From NCBI GenBank assembly GCA_038373865.1, contig JAXGGA010002354.1:1-64000 (forward strand): DNA of 64,000 nt, written 5' to 3'. Shown here piece after piece: positions 8,801 through 20,267 of this stretch (the stretch's first letter is position 1; each line of letters starts with the position of its first letter). This stretch comes from Uloborus plumipes (lineage: Eukaryota > Arthropoda > Arachnida > Araneae > Uloboridae). A model generated the notes under the pieces. The model was given only the letters and a program-made list of their open reading frames with translations. It was not told the DNA's origin and did not search any database. The position numbers and the translations under genes were made by a program.

Positions 8801-10715
8801 AAGACCTAACTAACTCATCAGTAGTAACATGTAAACTATGAACAGAACTTTTCTCTAAGTCAGAACAACTTAATGTAGTTGCTCCTGCGATTATCCAACC
8901 TAATTTAGAACTTACTGCGAACGGAAGATATTCATTACGCTTTATTACCTCCCCGTTAACTAGCGAAAAAAATACATTCACTCCAAGTAGAATGTCTATT
9001 TTATCTTTCTTAAAATAAGTAGGATCCGCTAACAACAAATCCCGATATTCGTTGAAAAATTTCAAAGGCGTAGTTGAATTTGGTAATTCCCCGCAAATTT
9101 TATCAATTACGTAAGCGGAGGTCGATATTTTAAGTTCATTGTCAAAATGAGGAGAAAATATTAACTCAACTGCTCCATTGCACATGGTGTTAAAATTTCC
9201 TAAACAAGAAACAGAAATTTGAGCAGTGTTTAATTTTAACCCCAATTTCCTAGCGCATTCTTTACGAATGAAATTCTTTTCTGATCCTGTATCAAGCAAA
9301 CATTTGCAATTAACCAATTCACCCCGAGAATTTCTTACCTTAACTACAGCAGTGCATAAAAGAACAGATGAATTACTATTTAAACTAGATTCCAATTGAT
9401 TACCCTTTGAATAATTTGCAGATACTATAGGAGTAACTTCATTTCTACGATTTAACTCTGAACCCATTTCTACTGAACTAGGAACAAATTCTTTTGCATC
9501 TACCGAGGGAAAACTAGGTTTCGAACTATTATCTTTTTCGTAATGCAACATACTGTGGTGTCTTTTCCTACATTTGAAACAAGTACCACTGCTTTTACAC
9601 TTTCTAATTACATGCATATTTGAAAGACAATTGAAACAAAGTTTTTTACGCTTTACGAATTCAAATCTTTGCGGAACAGATAAATTGCAAAATTTTGGAC
9701 ATTTTGATATGTAATGATTATCTTTACAATATGAACATACGGAAACAGCAACGAACGTACTAGTTTTAACATTTGTTTGCTTTTGCACCTTAGCTCCTGA
9801 GCTTTTACTATTTTGAAGAGTTCTAGCATAGCTCTTTAGAAAATCAATCAAATCTTTCAACTTCGGAATTTTAGAACTGTTTGACTGGCGTTCCCACCAT
9901 AACTTAGTGGAAGTATCTAATTTCTGCAATACTAAATACAACATTAAGGTATCCCCAAAATTATCAACCTTTTGGCCCAGCGTTTCTAGTGACCGAATTA
10001 TTTCATTGACATTATCTACTAAGGTCAACAAACTAGCAGCAGATTCATTTTGAATAATTTGGAGATCAAGAAAGCGTTTAATATGAGCGAAAGTTTGCTC
10101 TCTAGTATTCGAATACCTTTCATCTAACAAATTATATGCAATTTTAAAATTACTATCGGAAATTGGAATCGAATTTACAATTTTCGCCGCATCACCTTTC
10201 AACGAGGTTTTTAGATATTGGAGCTTTTGAGCGTCAGATAGAGATTCATTCTTTGTTACTGTTGCGTTAAATAAATCCTTAAAAGTTAGCCAATCGATAA
10301 TATTGCCACTGAAGTTTGGCAAGGAAAGTTTTGGCAGCTTTATAGTTTCATTCGCGTAATTTGCCCGTTCAGTACTATTCACACTAGAATTGCTTGGTTG
10401 CTCGTTTAGTTTCCTCTCAGCGCGAAATTTAAGTACTGCTATCTTTTCGTCATATGCACTTGCACCTTCTAACTCGGCATTGAAATCCTCAATGTTTTCA
10501 ATTAAATTTTCGACTTGCACGTTAATTTCTTTCAATTCCGCTTCTTTTAGTTTTAACAATTCTAGATTTTCTCTCAGTTCCTCAACATTAAGGTCTTTAT
10601 CTTGCACATTACTTTCAATTTTCTTTAGGTAATTAGTCACTGCTCGTCTAATAATTGAACGTTTTGCTTTAAGGCGTGTTAGCTCCAGTTCTGTTTCCTT
10701 CGCGTCTTTGGACAT
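8799..10715 (-). CDS. BEL/Pao retrotransposon gag-protease, truncated
   Basis: A 638-codon frame from the 5' part of a BEL/Pao element. The N-terminus (1-100) is a charged coiled coil. Residues about 125-300 are the Pao-type gag region (LPKLSLPNFSG, then WLTFKDLF, YLKTSLKGDAA). Zinc knuckles follow at C327-C330-H334-C339, C360-C363-H368-C373 and C379 onward. An aspartic protease has its active site in LLDTGSEKNF (D475-T-G-S). The frame breaks after the DELVRS block, which in family members leads on to RT. The TGA stop is supplied by the adjoining Penelope-like fragment, so RT, RNase H and integrase are lost. Gag and protease themselves look intact. The Met at 10715 follows a plausible leader from the LTR. 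Confidence 0.85.
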   Translation of the reverse strand: MSKDAKETELELTRLKAKRSIIRRAVTNYLKKIESNVQDKDLNVEELRENLELLKLKEAELKEINVQVENLIENIEDFNAELEGASAYDEKIAVLKFRAERKLNEQPSNSSVNSTERANYANETIKLPKLSLPNFSGNIIDWLTFKDLFNATVTKNESLSDAQKLQYLKTSLKGDAAKIVNSIPISDSNFKIAYNLLDERYSNTREQTFAHIKRFLDLQIIQNESAASLLTLVDNVNEIIRSLETLGQKVDNFGDTLMLYLVLQKLDTSTKLWWERQSNSSKIPKLKDLIDFLKSYARTLQNSKSSGAKVQKQTNVKTSTFVAVSVCSYCKDNHYISKCPKFCNLSVPQRFEFVKRKKLCFNCLSNMHVIRKCKSSGTCFKCRKRHHSMLHYEKDNSSKPSFPSVDAKEFVPSSVEMGSELNRRNEVTPIVSANYSKGNQLESSLNSNSSVLLCTAVVKVRNSRGELVNCKCLLDTGSEKNFIRKECARKLGLKLNTAQISVSCLGNFNTMCNGAVELIFSPHFDNELKISTSAYVIDKICGELPNSTTPLKFFNEYRDLLLADPTYFKKDKIDILLGVNVFFSLVNGEVIKRNEYLPFAVSSKLGWIIAGATTLSCSDLEKSSVHSLHVTTDELVRS

Positions 10716-10899
10716 TTTGCGAATCCTAAGCTGTCACTGATTTGAAATGTCAAACAAGCACTCACCTCTTTTCAAGTACAAATTTGAGAACAAATACTTA
10801 AAGGCGTTTACTTCAAACTGCGTTACTTTCTATGTGCGAGCGGTTATTTCTAAATCCGGGTCGACTTGGCCATGTTTACTTTTCTTGAAGTTTGCTGGC

Positions 10900-11095
10900 T
10901 CAATACAAACAATCACACACACAAAGTAATACTAGCAAAGTGGACTGTAACATATTTATTAAACTAGCGATGCAGCGTACTCGCAGCTGCATGAACATCT
11001 TTTTGCATCGCACAACATACTTGCAGTTGCACTTACCAACTCACTGCGATGTGCTATGCAGGCGGTTTTATACAAAGCTAGGTGGCGCTCTTACA
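10900..11095 (-). repeat. Probable 5' LTR of the BEL/Pao element
   Basis: Read on the minus strand the block begins TGTAAGAGCGCC at 11095, contains TATAAAA near 11069 and AATAAA near 10955, and precedes the gag start. The outer edge (TG at 11095) is reasonable. The inner edge and primer-binding site could not be fixed, and no second LTR exists here because the element is truncated. Confidence 0.45.
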
Positions 11096-11160
11096 TCCTT
11101 TGCAATTACAAGCTATCACTAAAATACAGTACCTTTTTTTTCACATTGCATAAAATAAAA
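11096..11160. repeat. 65-bp direct repeat, copy 1
   Basis: The block from atcctttgcaattacaag to cacattgcataaaataaa recurs at 11593-11660, about 497 bp away. The LTR edge coincides with the start of this copy, so it probably marks the pre-insertion genomic sequence or an older element. Confidence 0.7.
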
Positions 11161-12461
11161 TTGTTAACTGGTGTTAAAAACGTCCAAGAAATGTTAAAAA
11201 ATGCAACCCTATACTGTATATATGTTTGTTGCTAAAAATAATTGTACACAATATATAAATGGTAATAATGTAAAAAAGAGCAGTAAAATAAAAACATTGC
11301 TCAAACAGTTCTTCAAGCTCTTTTAGACATCTGTAATTCAAATCTTCGATTTGTTCGAACTCCCCGCAAAAAGGCTTTGGATTTGAACCTAAAATTTAAA
11401 AATTTAAATATTTAGAGCTTCTTTTCAGTAGCTCAGCAAATTAAGCATGCACTTTGAATCAAGAATCCATTCTTGATTCAATATTATTTGTAATACTTGA
11501 TACTATATAAAGCTGGGCTTGTCTCACTTTTCTGTGACACTTACATACAGAGTGATCCAAAAGACACAGTAGTCATTTCTAAATATTATAATGTATCCTT
11601 TGCAATTACAAGCTATCACTAAAATACAGTACCTTTTTTTTCACATTGCATAAAATAAAGAGTTTGAAAACCAGCGTTTGTACAGTTTTCGACTGCTTTT
11701 CTTACAAAAACGAAACATTATTTTTAGAAAAAAATGAAGTAAAACAGAAAATGTGAAATAGGGTGATAAGAAAATTGATTGAATTATTTTCCTGTTTTGA
11801 AGTAATGTTAGTGTTCTATTCATTTAGCTTAGAAATTATGACAATCATTTCAACAAACGTTCGTCGTAAAAGTGAATGATTTTACTATGCTTGTAATGAT
11901 TTTACTATGCCTTGTTATGTAAAAAGCTCTTCTCAATTTTTCAATTGGATATGCTCAGTTATTATTAGTCACTAGATTGTTTGAAGCAATTAATTTTAAT
12001 CTTTTGAAATTTGCTTCGCTTCGGTTTTATACTAAAAGATGTAACTAAATGTTATTCCATTTGGCAAACAAATACGCGTTTTAAAAACATGAAGATACAT
12101 AATTTTTACAGTGAGCGACAAAAATACAAGTTACAATAAGCTTTATGGCAACCAAAAGACCAACAAAACTTTGAAAGAAATATTGCAGTAGTAAAATCAA
12201 GCAGCAAATATGATTAAAAAAAAAAAAAAAAAAAGGTTTTCCCAAAAGATATTGAATATTTATTTTTTTTAATTTGTTTTAGGTTAACTTCTGAAAGTAA
12301 GTTCAAGTAGTAAGGTTTAATTCTATGTCTAATCAATTGTAATCAAAATTTTTGTTAATGACTCATTAAAATTTTCAACCTTTCGAATTCATCTCTCAGC
12401 GCCCCCCCCCCCCCTTAGAACCTGTCTCGTATTTACAGTTCTTAAATTTGGCAACCCTGGT
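11161..12461. other. Non-coding AT-rich stretch
   Basis: Holds the second 65-bp copy (11593-11660), the word aatgattttactatgc twice (about 11875 and 11896), an A18-like run at 12216 and a C-run at 12401. No gene was recognised. Confidence 0.6.
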
Positions 12462-12629
12462 CAGGCCCGTCATTTATGGGGGTGGTGTTGATTGCCTCCC
12501 TTAACGGCTTTGAGAAATCAACGCATTGACACATAAATGAGAGTGGTTTTTGTTGTTTCTCGATGAAATTGCATTGTGTTTGCACCCTTTGAACCCCTCC
12601 TCCCCCAAAAACTTGAAATGACGGGCCTC
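12462..12629. mobile_element. hAT-like MITE, second copy
   Basis: Begins CAGGCCCGTCATTTATGGG and ends AACTTGAAATGACGGGCCT; related in inverted orientation to 804-976 (shared aatgcaattgcattgtgttt-like core). No target duplication is apparent here. Confidence 0.6.
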
Positions 12630-13027
12630 CATGAGCAATGTATGTTAACTGCAAGGCCCACCACAAAATAGAGCTGTCAAAATGCCCCTGAAGACAAGTC
12701 ACATGGTTTAATTAAACTAGAAAAATTTCCTCCCAAATTTTGGGTTCTTTTACTCTGATAACGCCATGTTAGATATACGCACAAATTTTTTTGAAAAATT
12801 GCATTTTCATGGTGTAAAAATGTAAGAACGTTAAGGGGGAGGACCCGTCGACCCCCTCTTACCTATGGGAATTTCCATACTTCTAGATCGCCCTCCCTCC
12901 AGCAGTTTTTGAAACTTGGTGCCCCGGCTAGTCAACGCAGTAGTTAACTTTCAGGTAAGTGTGTTAAAATTGATTTAATAGCTCGTAAGTATGTTAGCTG
13001 TAGTTCGAAAAATATTGCGAATATTAA

Positions 13028-13538
13028 CCCATTAATACCTAGCGTCCTTTTAAAAGGACGGTCCAAAAAGGGTTTTGAATTTCCCCAAAATGAACATTTC
13101 AACCAAATAATAGTATTCAATGAGTACCTTGGTATTCTTTCAATTCGTTATTAACAGATTGCAGCACATAACCATTGTAAAGTGTGTTCTGTAGCAGTTT
13201 TAATATGATCTTTATCAAGAATTACATCGTTCAAAATCTCAAGAAAAAAAGCTAAGTTTTCAAAGTGATTCCCAGCTTCATAGTTTATGTTAATTGCTGA
13301 TTTTATTTCTTCTTATAAAATGTCTTTTTAAATATTATATCGTATGCAGAAAAAAAATTTGAGTAAAACAAGTATGTATCCTCTGGGGTCTATCGTAACT
13401 TTTGAGGGACGATTTTTCTTTCCTTAATAAAACAATTTTTTTCATAATATTTTTTTATCATTTTTCCTGTCCATTAAACACAGTTTGTTTACCAGTGTGC
13501 AAAATATCTTTGGGAAAAAAATGTCAGGCATTAATGGG
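13028..13538. mobile_element. piggyBac-like MITE, 511 bp, copy A
   Basis: The ends CCCATTAATACC and GGCATTAATGGG are flanked on both sides by TTAA (13024-13027 and 13539-13542), the piggyBac target. It is highly similar along its whole length to 22526-23037. There is no transposase frame. Confidence 0.85.
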
Positions 13539-13542
13539 TTAA

Positions 13543-14000
13543 AAGTGTGTTTAAAATATGAGGTATCACAAGCCCTCTAGTATTATTTTTTCGGAATCAC
13601 GTGACATTGCAGCTGTCAGGGCCAGGTGAGGATTCGGAGCTATTTCCTCTGACTAATTACTGTTATTGTTTTCTTTTCTAACGACCCTTCTCACCCATTG
13701 AAGTATTTGCTTTTGCAAACATTTGAATGTGCGAGTCCAGACAGAACGAAAACAAATCGCATTGATCAGCTCTACGAAAGTCATAATAGACATAATAAAC
13801 ACTCATCCTGGTATCTGACGTCACTAATCTGGCAACAAGCCCAAAAAATATACAGTTTAAGTTTGGAATCTATTGGTGCCAAGAGCGGGAAAGTGTTTTG
13901 TTCTAAGTGAGAAATGGCCGGATGACTGAGAGGGATTCTGATGAGCTGAAAGAGGTCTTTACGACTGATTAAATGGTAAGATAAATGTTTCCATTTTAGA
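13543..14000. other. Non-coding spacer
   Basis: Two overlapping open frames of about 70 codons on opposite strands have no motifs and no start context. Nothing else was recognised. Confidence 0.5.
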
Positions 14001-14509
14001 CCCATTTATGCCCAGTAGCCTAAAAACGGGACGCTTGGTAGTTACTGCATACAAAAACCTGTAATGAGTATATCATTTTGCTCAAGCTGTTTTCACAAGT
14101 TAAATAGTCCTTCTTCAGAAAAGCAGATAGAACCACTAGTTGGACATCAGAGTTTATTTATTGACAGCTATTTTCAGACAAATCAGTCAAGCAACGATCC
14201 AGCATGAGTAACCACAGAAAATAAGTGTTTTTTGCGAACTTATTTTTCATAAAAGTAAACTATTTTGAAATGATTTACTTAAAATTGATCACAGATGCCT
14301 TCTGTAATGTTTCTTTGCAAAAGTCAAGTAAGGTCGTATTTTGCGTACATATCTGCCTAGTGTCCCATAAACAGGACGTTAAATAACTTAATAAATATGG
14401 CAACGGCGATCTATTTTAAGCCTAAAATGCATGTAAACCATTCCAAGTAAAAGTTTTAAACAGATAAAAACTGAAAAAAATTGTTAAAAATAACTTTGGC
14501 ATAAATGGG
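14001..14509. mobile_element. piggyBac-like MITE, divergent copy C
   Basis: The ends CCCATTTATGCCCAG and GGCATAAATGGG resemble copies A and B and the length is the same (509 bp). The body is diverged and the TTAA flanks have decayed (ttaga and ttga). Confidence 0.65.
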
Positions 14510-14544
14510 TTGATACGCTCTTATTAGTTTCACATGTGGTTTCA

Positions 14545-14815
14545 TTTGTTTGTATGTATGTAACTCTGAATAAAGATAAAAGTCACGTTCTTTACAAAAA
14601 TAAAAGTAATATTTTTAATAATATTATTAATACTAAAGGCTAAACTATATTATTACATGTTGATGTATTACAAGTGTTTTAGTTGTTTGTAGGTAACTCT
14701 GAATAAAAGATAAAATTCACGTTCTTTGCAAATAAATATAAAAGCAATATATGTGATACTATTATCAATACTAAAGGCTAAACTATTTTACATGTTGATG
14801 TATTATAAGTGCATG
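14545..14815. repeat. Two imperfect tandem copies of a ~130-bp unit
   Basis: The blocks gtaactctgaataaa...catgttgatgtatta occur at about 14561-14670 and 14692-14805, with small indels between them. Confidence 0.7.
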
Positions 14816-15450
14816 TGAACTTAACGGATATTCAATGGTTTTGAAAATCAGAAGGAAATCAGAGAGAGTATCATGTGAAATATTTTGATTAACTTTAAAA
14901 GAGTATTTTTTAGTTTTCTAAAACTATATTTTAAAATTAAGACTTCACAACTCCATTGTCAATATCTTTTTACAGCCTTCAATGTTGCATGACCAACATT
15001 GCGCATTTACAGGTTTGGGGGCCCCGCAGTAGAGGTGCGATGTCGATGTTTTGAAACATCGGGGTTTGGTTAAAACATCGATGTTTTACGTTCGATGGTT
15101 TTCAAATATCGATGTGTTTTTCGATGTCGATATTGTATATTTCATAAAACGTTTCGGAAAAAACGTGCAAGAATTGTTCAAATTAAAGAAATTGCATTTT
15201 TAATCAGTAGGGTGCATTATCTATCTCATTAGAATAAGTTCTCTATTTTTATAATCCATGTTTTCCCGTGGATGATATTTAAAAGGTCGATGTTTTGCAT
15301 TCGAAGTTTTTACTGACATCTATAGTTTTTATTTCAAGAAAAAAAAAAGTTTCACAAAAATATGCGGTAAAAAGTTATATCGTCAATCAGAAGTTGCAGT
15401 ATATTTCTCTTCAGAAATTTTTTTCTCTTGTTACCGTCTATTTTTTAGGT

Positions 15451-15690
15451 CGGAGCGCCCCGATGGGAGGTCACGGGAGGTCACTGTGACCTCGCAATAA
15501 TTTCAGTATTCGGCACATTTTGCTGACGGTTCAGCAATTTGAAGACAATATTGCAATATTGAGATTATTTGGTCTTTTTAGTTTTTAAATTTGTTTTTTC
15601 AAGGATGCCTAATGTTTTTTTTTCACTAAATGTTACACATGTACGACATGTGTGCGATGTGCATGCTTGTATTTTATCATTCGGCAAAAT
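15451..15690. repeat. Dispersed repeat, copy 1
   Basis: From gcgccccgatgggaggtcac through attcggcacattttg, caatttgaagacaatatt and gatgtgcatg it matches 38126-38310. Fragments related to its edge lie near 18560 and 23400-23470. Class unknown. Confidence 0.7.
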
Positions 15691-15837
15691 TAAAACTTCA
15701 TTTGGCAAATTGATGATTTTCCCCCTCCCCAAAATTTTAGTTCTTGGCGCCCCTATTTAAGGTCGATGTTTTTCAAACATCGTAGTCTTCTATAAAGCAG
15801 TAAGTAACCGCCCCTAAGCATAGGCTAAGGCAGAAAC

Positions 15838-16013
15838 ATGCAATACACCGCCAACACGACCATTTCGATCCATGGACAGCTGTTTCGAGCTTATTCTGCT
15901 CTCATCAGCATGGAATATGAAAGACTACTTTCGTATTCCATGCTGATGAGAGCAGAATAAGCTCGAAACAGCTGTCCATGGATCGAAATCGTCGAGTTGG
16001 CAGTTATATTGCA
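15838..16013. repeat. Perfect 56-bp-arm hairpin inside a longer palindrome
   Basis: 15862-15917 and 15934-15989 are exact reverse complements (56 bp) around a 16-nt loop. Weaker pairing continues outward to about 15838 and 16013. A transcript would form a long, nearly perfect stem. A young foldback MITE or a small-RNA precursor are the options; nothing here separates them. Confidence 0.85.
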
Positions 16014-16326
16014 TATCGTAGTCTGTTTTTCGAAGTCTGTTTTTGATTTCTAATTACTAACATCGATGTTCGTATTAATCGGGACCCTTATGTCGGGGGC
16101 ACCGTGCAATCGCGACATGGTAAGTCCGCCCTCAAGGACTTCCGGGCAGCCATGCAAAGACCCAATTTTGCGAAAATTCAGGTGCCGGCCCCCATTTGCT
16201 CGTTAATCCAGGGCCCTGGCCCCAAAGAAAAAAAAATCGGTATTGAATCTCGTACTATCTGTGGTTCCCTCGGTTAATAGGGTTAGAAATATTGTAGTTC
16301 AATTTCAGGGTGTATTGAAGCTGGTT

Positions 16327-17490
16327 CAGTGCCGTATTTACGTATGAGCTTAATGGGCTATAGCCCAAGGCGGCACGATTGGGGGTGGAGGGCGGCACTT
16401 TTTCCATGCAAAGTGAAGGCATTTTTTTAGTTTTTTTTTAGACAACATTGCGGATCGGCCGCGAGAATTACATCAATCAATAGAATTAAATACTGTTCTT
16501 TATTTAATAACATTGGAATGCTGAGAAGAGATTTTTCAAGGAAAACAGTTGGCACAAGTCTCCAAACTTTATGAGAAATTTTTAATTCCTGCTCATCTTT
16601 TTTTACTCAGCCATAAACCGAAGACAAAGTATTCAAATGTAAAAATAATACCGAAAAAAAAGCAAAAAAAAAAGTTAATAATTCGCAATATAAGTCGACT
16701 GCTAAAGACAAAAGAGAGAACTCCCTTTTAACGTAATAGATATCGCAATAACTGATTAATACTGATGTTTTCATCATCACTGTAAATGTATTAACATTTT
16801 TTAAGGGTATTTTAGGTTCCATTAATAAAACATCGGCATTGAAAAAACATCGATGTTAGAGAAAAGAATCAACACCATAACATCGATGGTAAAAACATCA
16901 ATGTTTTAACAATGTTCAATGTTTTAACAATTGTTTCGAAAACATCGACATCGATGTCGCACCATAAAGTGTGCAAACGCTGTCGCTGCATCTGTTGGAT
17001 TGTTTTAATATTATTGTTATTTCGTTATTCGTTTACTTTATTCCAATTGCAAGTTGTTGATAAGGTCTAGTAACATTTTTTTTTCATTTAAATCTTTAAA
17101 CAAGTTTTTAAAATTTTTAAAACTGTTTTTGAAACGGATGTGAAGATTATTCATTTCAAAAACTGTTTTAAATTTCGAAAGAAAGTTCATAATGTAATTA
17201 AGTACTAAAGATGTTGATTTATAATAATGTAAGAGCAGATTTGTAGTAGTAAAAGTTCAGATTCGCAAAAGACGAATTTTTACCAATTGGCTGGTTATTA
17301 ACAACCAACCAACCAACAAATTTCATGTTTAACTAGCTGTGTGGCCGGGCTTTGCACGGTTTACCTTGAAAATACATTTTATGTCAAGTAAATAAAGTTT
17401 TTTTTTACAACTCTGAAATTCAACACCTTAAGGGTGGGGGGCGGCCAGTTTCAAAAGCCCAGGGCGGCCTCACGTCCAAATACGCCTCTG
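16327..17490. mobile_element. Non-autonomous hAT, 1164 bp, perfect TSD
   Basis: The ends are CAGTGCCGTATTTACG and the inverted CCAAATACGCCTCTG. Both flanks read agctggtt (16319-16326 and 17491-17498), a perfect 8-bp duplication. The subterminal segments share GCGGC/GCCGC-rich text. There is no transposase; the interior carries a fragment of the cgatgttttt family. Confidence 0.85.
16820..16966. repeat. cgatgttttt-family right-end fragment
   Basis: A series of aaaacatcgatgtt words ends in catcgatgtcgcacc at 16963, matching the family end near 22050. It lies within the hAT at 16327-17490, so it is not simply the right end of the copy that starts at 15030. Confidence 0.6.
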
Positions 17491-17498
17491 AGCTGGTT

Positions 17499-18000
17499 TG
17501 TTTATAAATGTGTGTTTTTAGATTAATTCCTGTTTTATTTACTATCATGCATCGAATTCAATTGCTACATGCTATATTACTGCCAAAATGAGCATTAATG
17601 AGTGTGCCGTAGCGTTGAAAAAGAAAAAAAAAGTGTGTGTGAGAGGGGAGGGGGATACAACTGTTTTTTCTTTTCATTATTTGATGGTTTTTTTTTTTTT
17701 TGTTCTCATGGTTGTTGGATTTATATTGCGTTCAAAAGAGGTCAGTTTAAATTGCTCATGCCAGATTTAATTAAAAAAGAAGGCAATGTATTACTTTGAA
17801 ACCAATATGCAATGCGATTTATTGCATATTGGTATTTTTACAATGTATGCATTACTTTTACAAAGAAAACTAATGCTCTAGGCTAGTCAATAAAAATGGT
17901 CACCACTTTTTCACTTTTGTTGCCAATTTTTCTTATGATGTATATTCATAGCGCAAAAAATTGTTTGTTTCAAACGGGGCTTCATTTAGCTTCTTGCCAT
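17499..18000. other. Non-coding spacer
   Basis: Low-complexity A- and T-runs. An inverted pair, aaaccaatatgcaatgcg / attgcatattggt, lies near 17800-17835. Nothing coding was recognised. Confidence 0.5.
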
Positions 18001-18004
18001 TTTC

Positions 18005-18360
18005 AGGTACCTAGTGCATTCCCCAGACCGGCACCCATTCTTTTATGTGGCACCACTATCGGCGGAGTGCCATTGCCATGATAACTTTGACGCCCAGTTT
18101 TCCCCACTAGATGGAGGCACCTGGGCTCTATTCGATGCGAAACTGCAACGGGATTTTAATTTGTCAGGAGCAACTCCATGCCACCAGAGATCTTTCACAT
18201 GCCGCATAATCATACGATATGGTTGCTGTTGATTTTCTGCATCATGAAAAATCGACCGACTGGTGCCGGGTTTGATCCAGCGCCTTTCGGCGTGAGAGGC
18301 CAGGCAGCGCAAAAAGTGAACCGGCTGTTTCACCATGCGCTGAGCGAGAGGTATAATAAA
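18005..18360. repeat. GC-richer unique-looking block, possibly SINE-derived
   Basis: Higher GC than its surroundings. ggtttgatcc near 18270 resembles a tRNA B box and gaccggcacccattct lies near 18024. Open frames on both strands overlap each other without motifs. A SINE or transposon remnant is the likeliest reading; an exon cannot be excluded. Confidence 0.3.
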
Positions 18361-18656
18361 TAGAAAGGGTGTTAGAATAACAGTATTTTCGTAGCGCGAT
18401 ATTGTTTAAAAAAAGAAAAGAAAACATGCTCGTCATTTTTGGGCAATGGGACTTGTTTTTTTTTTGGTAGCCATTTTACCATGAAAGTTGGCGATTGGCG
18501 ACAGCTAATCTAGAGCTTTATAACAAACCCAATGTTTCGGGGAACAGCCCTCCCCACCAGGGGCGCCCTGGTCTTAAATTTTTGGAAGGAGGAAAATTCT
18601 CAATTTGCCGAATGAAATGCCGAAATGTGCCGAATGATGAAATACGAGCATACGCA

Positions 18657-18998
18657 CATACCTATACCTTAAACCGCTACTTTATGGGTATAGAGTATAG
18701 GTGATTTCCTTGAAAATAAACATTTTTCTTTTTGTTAATACAAACAAAGCTGTACTACTGTATGTTTGCGTATTGTGCGCCTGGGAGCCACGGACGCTTC
18801 CATTTGAGAAAGGGGAGATAGGTTTAGGATGTGCACTTCCCGACGCCTTCAGTTTTGTTCGTTTGCTACTTCCTCGTATTTCCCCCCTATTTCGAGAAAG
18901 TCAGAAGGGACTTGGCGCGTGCGGTGAGACGACGGAGGTTTTGCGAAAAAATGTTACAGTACCTATACCTTAAACCGCTACTTTATGGGTATAGGTGA
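18657..18998. repeat. Two copies of a 40-bp near-palindrome
   Basis: The word from acctataccttaaacc to ctttatgggtatag occurs at about 18659 and 18961, 302 bp apart. Its ends (acctatacc / gggtataggt) are complementary. Confidence 0.7.
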
Positions 18999-19039
18999 TA
19001 GGCATCACTAAAAAAAAAACGACATTTTGAATCTTTTCT

Positions 19040-19260
19040 ACACGTGATTGAAAAACATTTGAACTTGGATAAATAATAACGGGGGCAGCAGCCACCCCTC
19101 GCAAGATTTGTAAATGCGCCCCCCTCCCATAGCTCGCAATGGCAGTGCTACGTACGCCACTAAACTGGGGTGTATTTTGACTCGTAAAAAAAATCTATTG
19201 TTTATAAATTAAATTTTTGTTCAAATATATGCAGATAAAACATTGACAGCAGGACAGATC
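19040..19260. repeat. Dispersed repeat, empty-site copy
   Basis: From cacgtgattgaaaaacatttg through aataacgggggcagcag to aaactggggtgtattttga it matches 20545-21105. The copy at 20545 contains an extra 257-bp foldback element, so this one shows the unoccupied site. Confidence 0.75.
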
Positions 19261-19356
19261 ATAAAATATTGCATACATGATGTGTGTGTATTTACAAACT
19301 AAAGCATGTTGGTCATTTTACAGATTTGTACAACAACCGAATTTAGGTTATACATA

Positions 19357-20162
19357 TCTTAATATATAAAAATTACGTGTCCCTGTGTTTGTGGTCAATG
19401 GACTCCTCAGCTACGAACCGATTTTAACCAAATTTTGCACGCAGTTTCAGTTTGGTCCAACTTAAATGATAGGGTAGTTTTTATCTCAATTTAGGACCGC
19501 AATATATTTTTTATTGCTAATTATCTATTTAGCTACCAGCTTTTCTGTATTCTTGGCTAGGCCTTTTTACTAAGCCTTTTTTGACACCCCCATGGCTGAG
19601 CGACATAAAGCACACGTTCTGGCAGCTTCCGGAGCGCAGTAAACAGGTTGTAAGTTAGCGGTGCGTTGAGTGTTGTTTGACTTTTTTGTGAAGTAAATTA
19701 ATACAAACGCGTTACTTCCCTTGAAATTTATATGTGATAAGCTGTCAGAAACGATTGTCACTTAAGAGTTTTTACGCCTCTGTGAGGCTGAGAGGTGGAA
19801 AGCGCTTGGTGGGATAGCTCCTGGACTGCATTTTAGTGGCTGTTCTTCTTACTACTATTATATATACAAAAGTTTGTTGGGATGGATTTATGGATGGAGC
19901 AGTCAGTTGATAAGCAGTCCGAAAAAATTATCTTTTTAAAACTAAGCCTTTTTTGAGCCTCTGTCGCCGGGCGACATAAAGCACATGTTCTGACAGCTTC
20001 TGGAGCGCAGTAAAATATGTTGTAAATACAGAAACAATAATGGATGATTAATGTAGGTACTCAATTTTTTTTTTTGTATTTTCTTATAAAAAAACTTAAT
20101 AAAATAAAAAATTTGCTTATTTATTACCTTTAAGGCGGAACAGAGTTCGCCGGGTCAGCTAG
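19357..20162 (+). mobile_element. Non-autonomous Helitron, 806 bp
   Basis: Starts TCTTAATATATAAAAATTACGTG directly after an A and ends in a 6-bp hairpin (GGCGGA/TTCGCC), then gggtcagCTAG directly before a T. These are the TC...hairpin...CTRR termini with A/T insertion site of Helitrons. The interior holds two related blocks (about 19570-19645 and 19950-20015, gcgacataaagcaca...ggagcgcagtaaa). No helicase is encoded. Confidence 0.85.
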
Positions 20163-20267
20163 TACATTATATAGATACATAGTCTATGCACACATTTTTT
20201 CAGCTGTTCATCAATTTCCACTTTACAACATGAAGGTACTTGTAAAAAAATAAAGAAAGGATACTGC

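Larger units (their letters stand above)
15030..16090. repeat. cgatgttttt-rich element, left end and disrupted body
   Basis: Starts TAGAGGTGCGATGTCGATG and consists of many inverted and direct variants of cgatgttttt/aaaacatcg. The family's right end (catcgatgtcgcacc) is seen at about 16963 and 22050. Here the body is broken by a 240-bp repeat (15451-15690) and a hairpin element (15838-16013). The terminal layout resembles a hAT-like non-autonomous element, but no clean target duplication was found. Confidence 0.55.

Noticed and set aside
15030..16966. One continuous 1.94-kb cgatgttttt element
   Set aside because: The right end lies inside a separate hAT that has its own perfect target duplication, so the two ends cannot simply belong to one uninterrupted copy.
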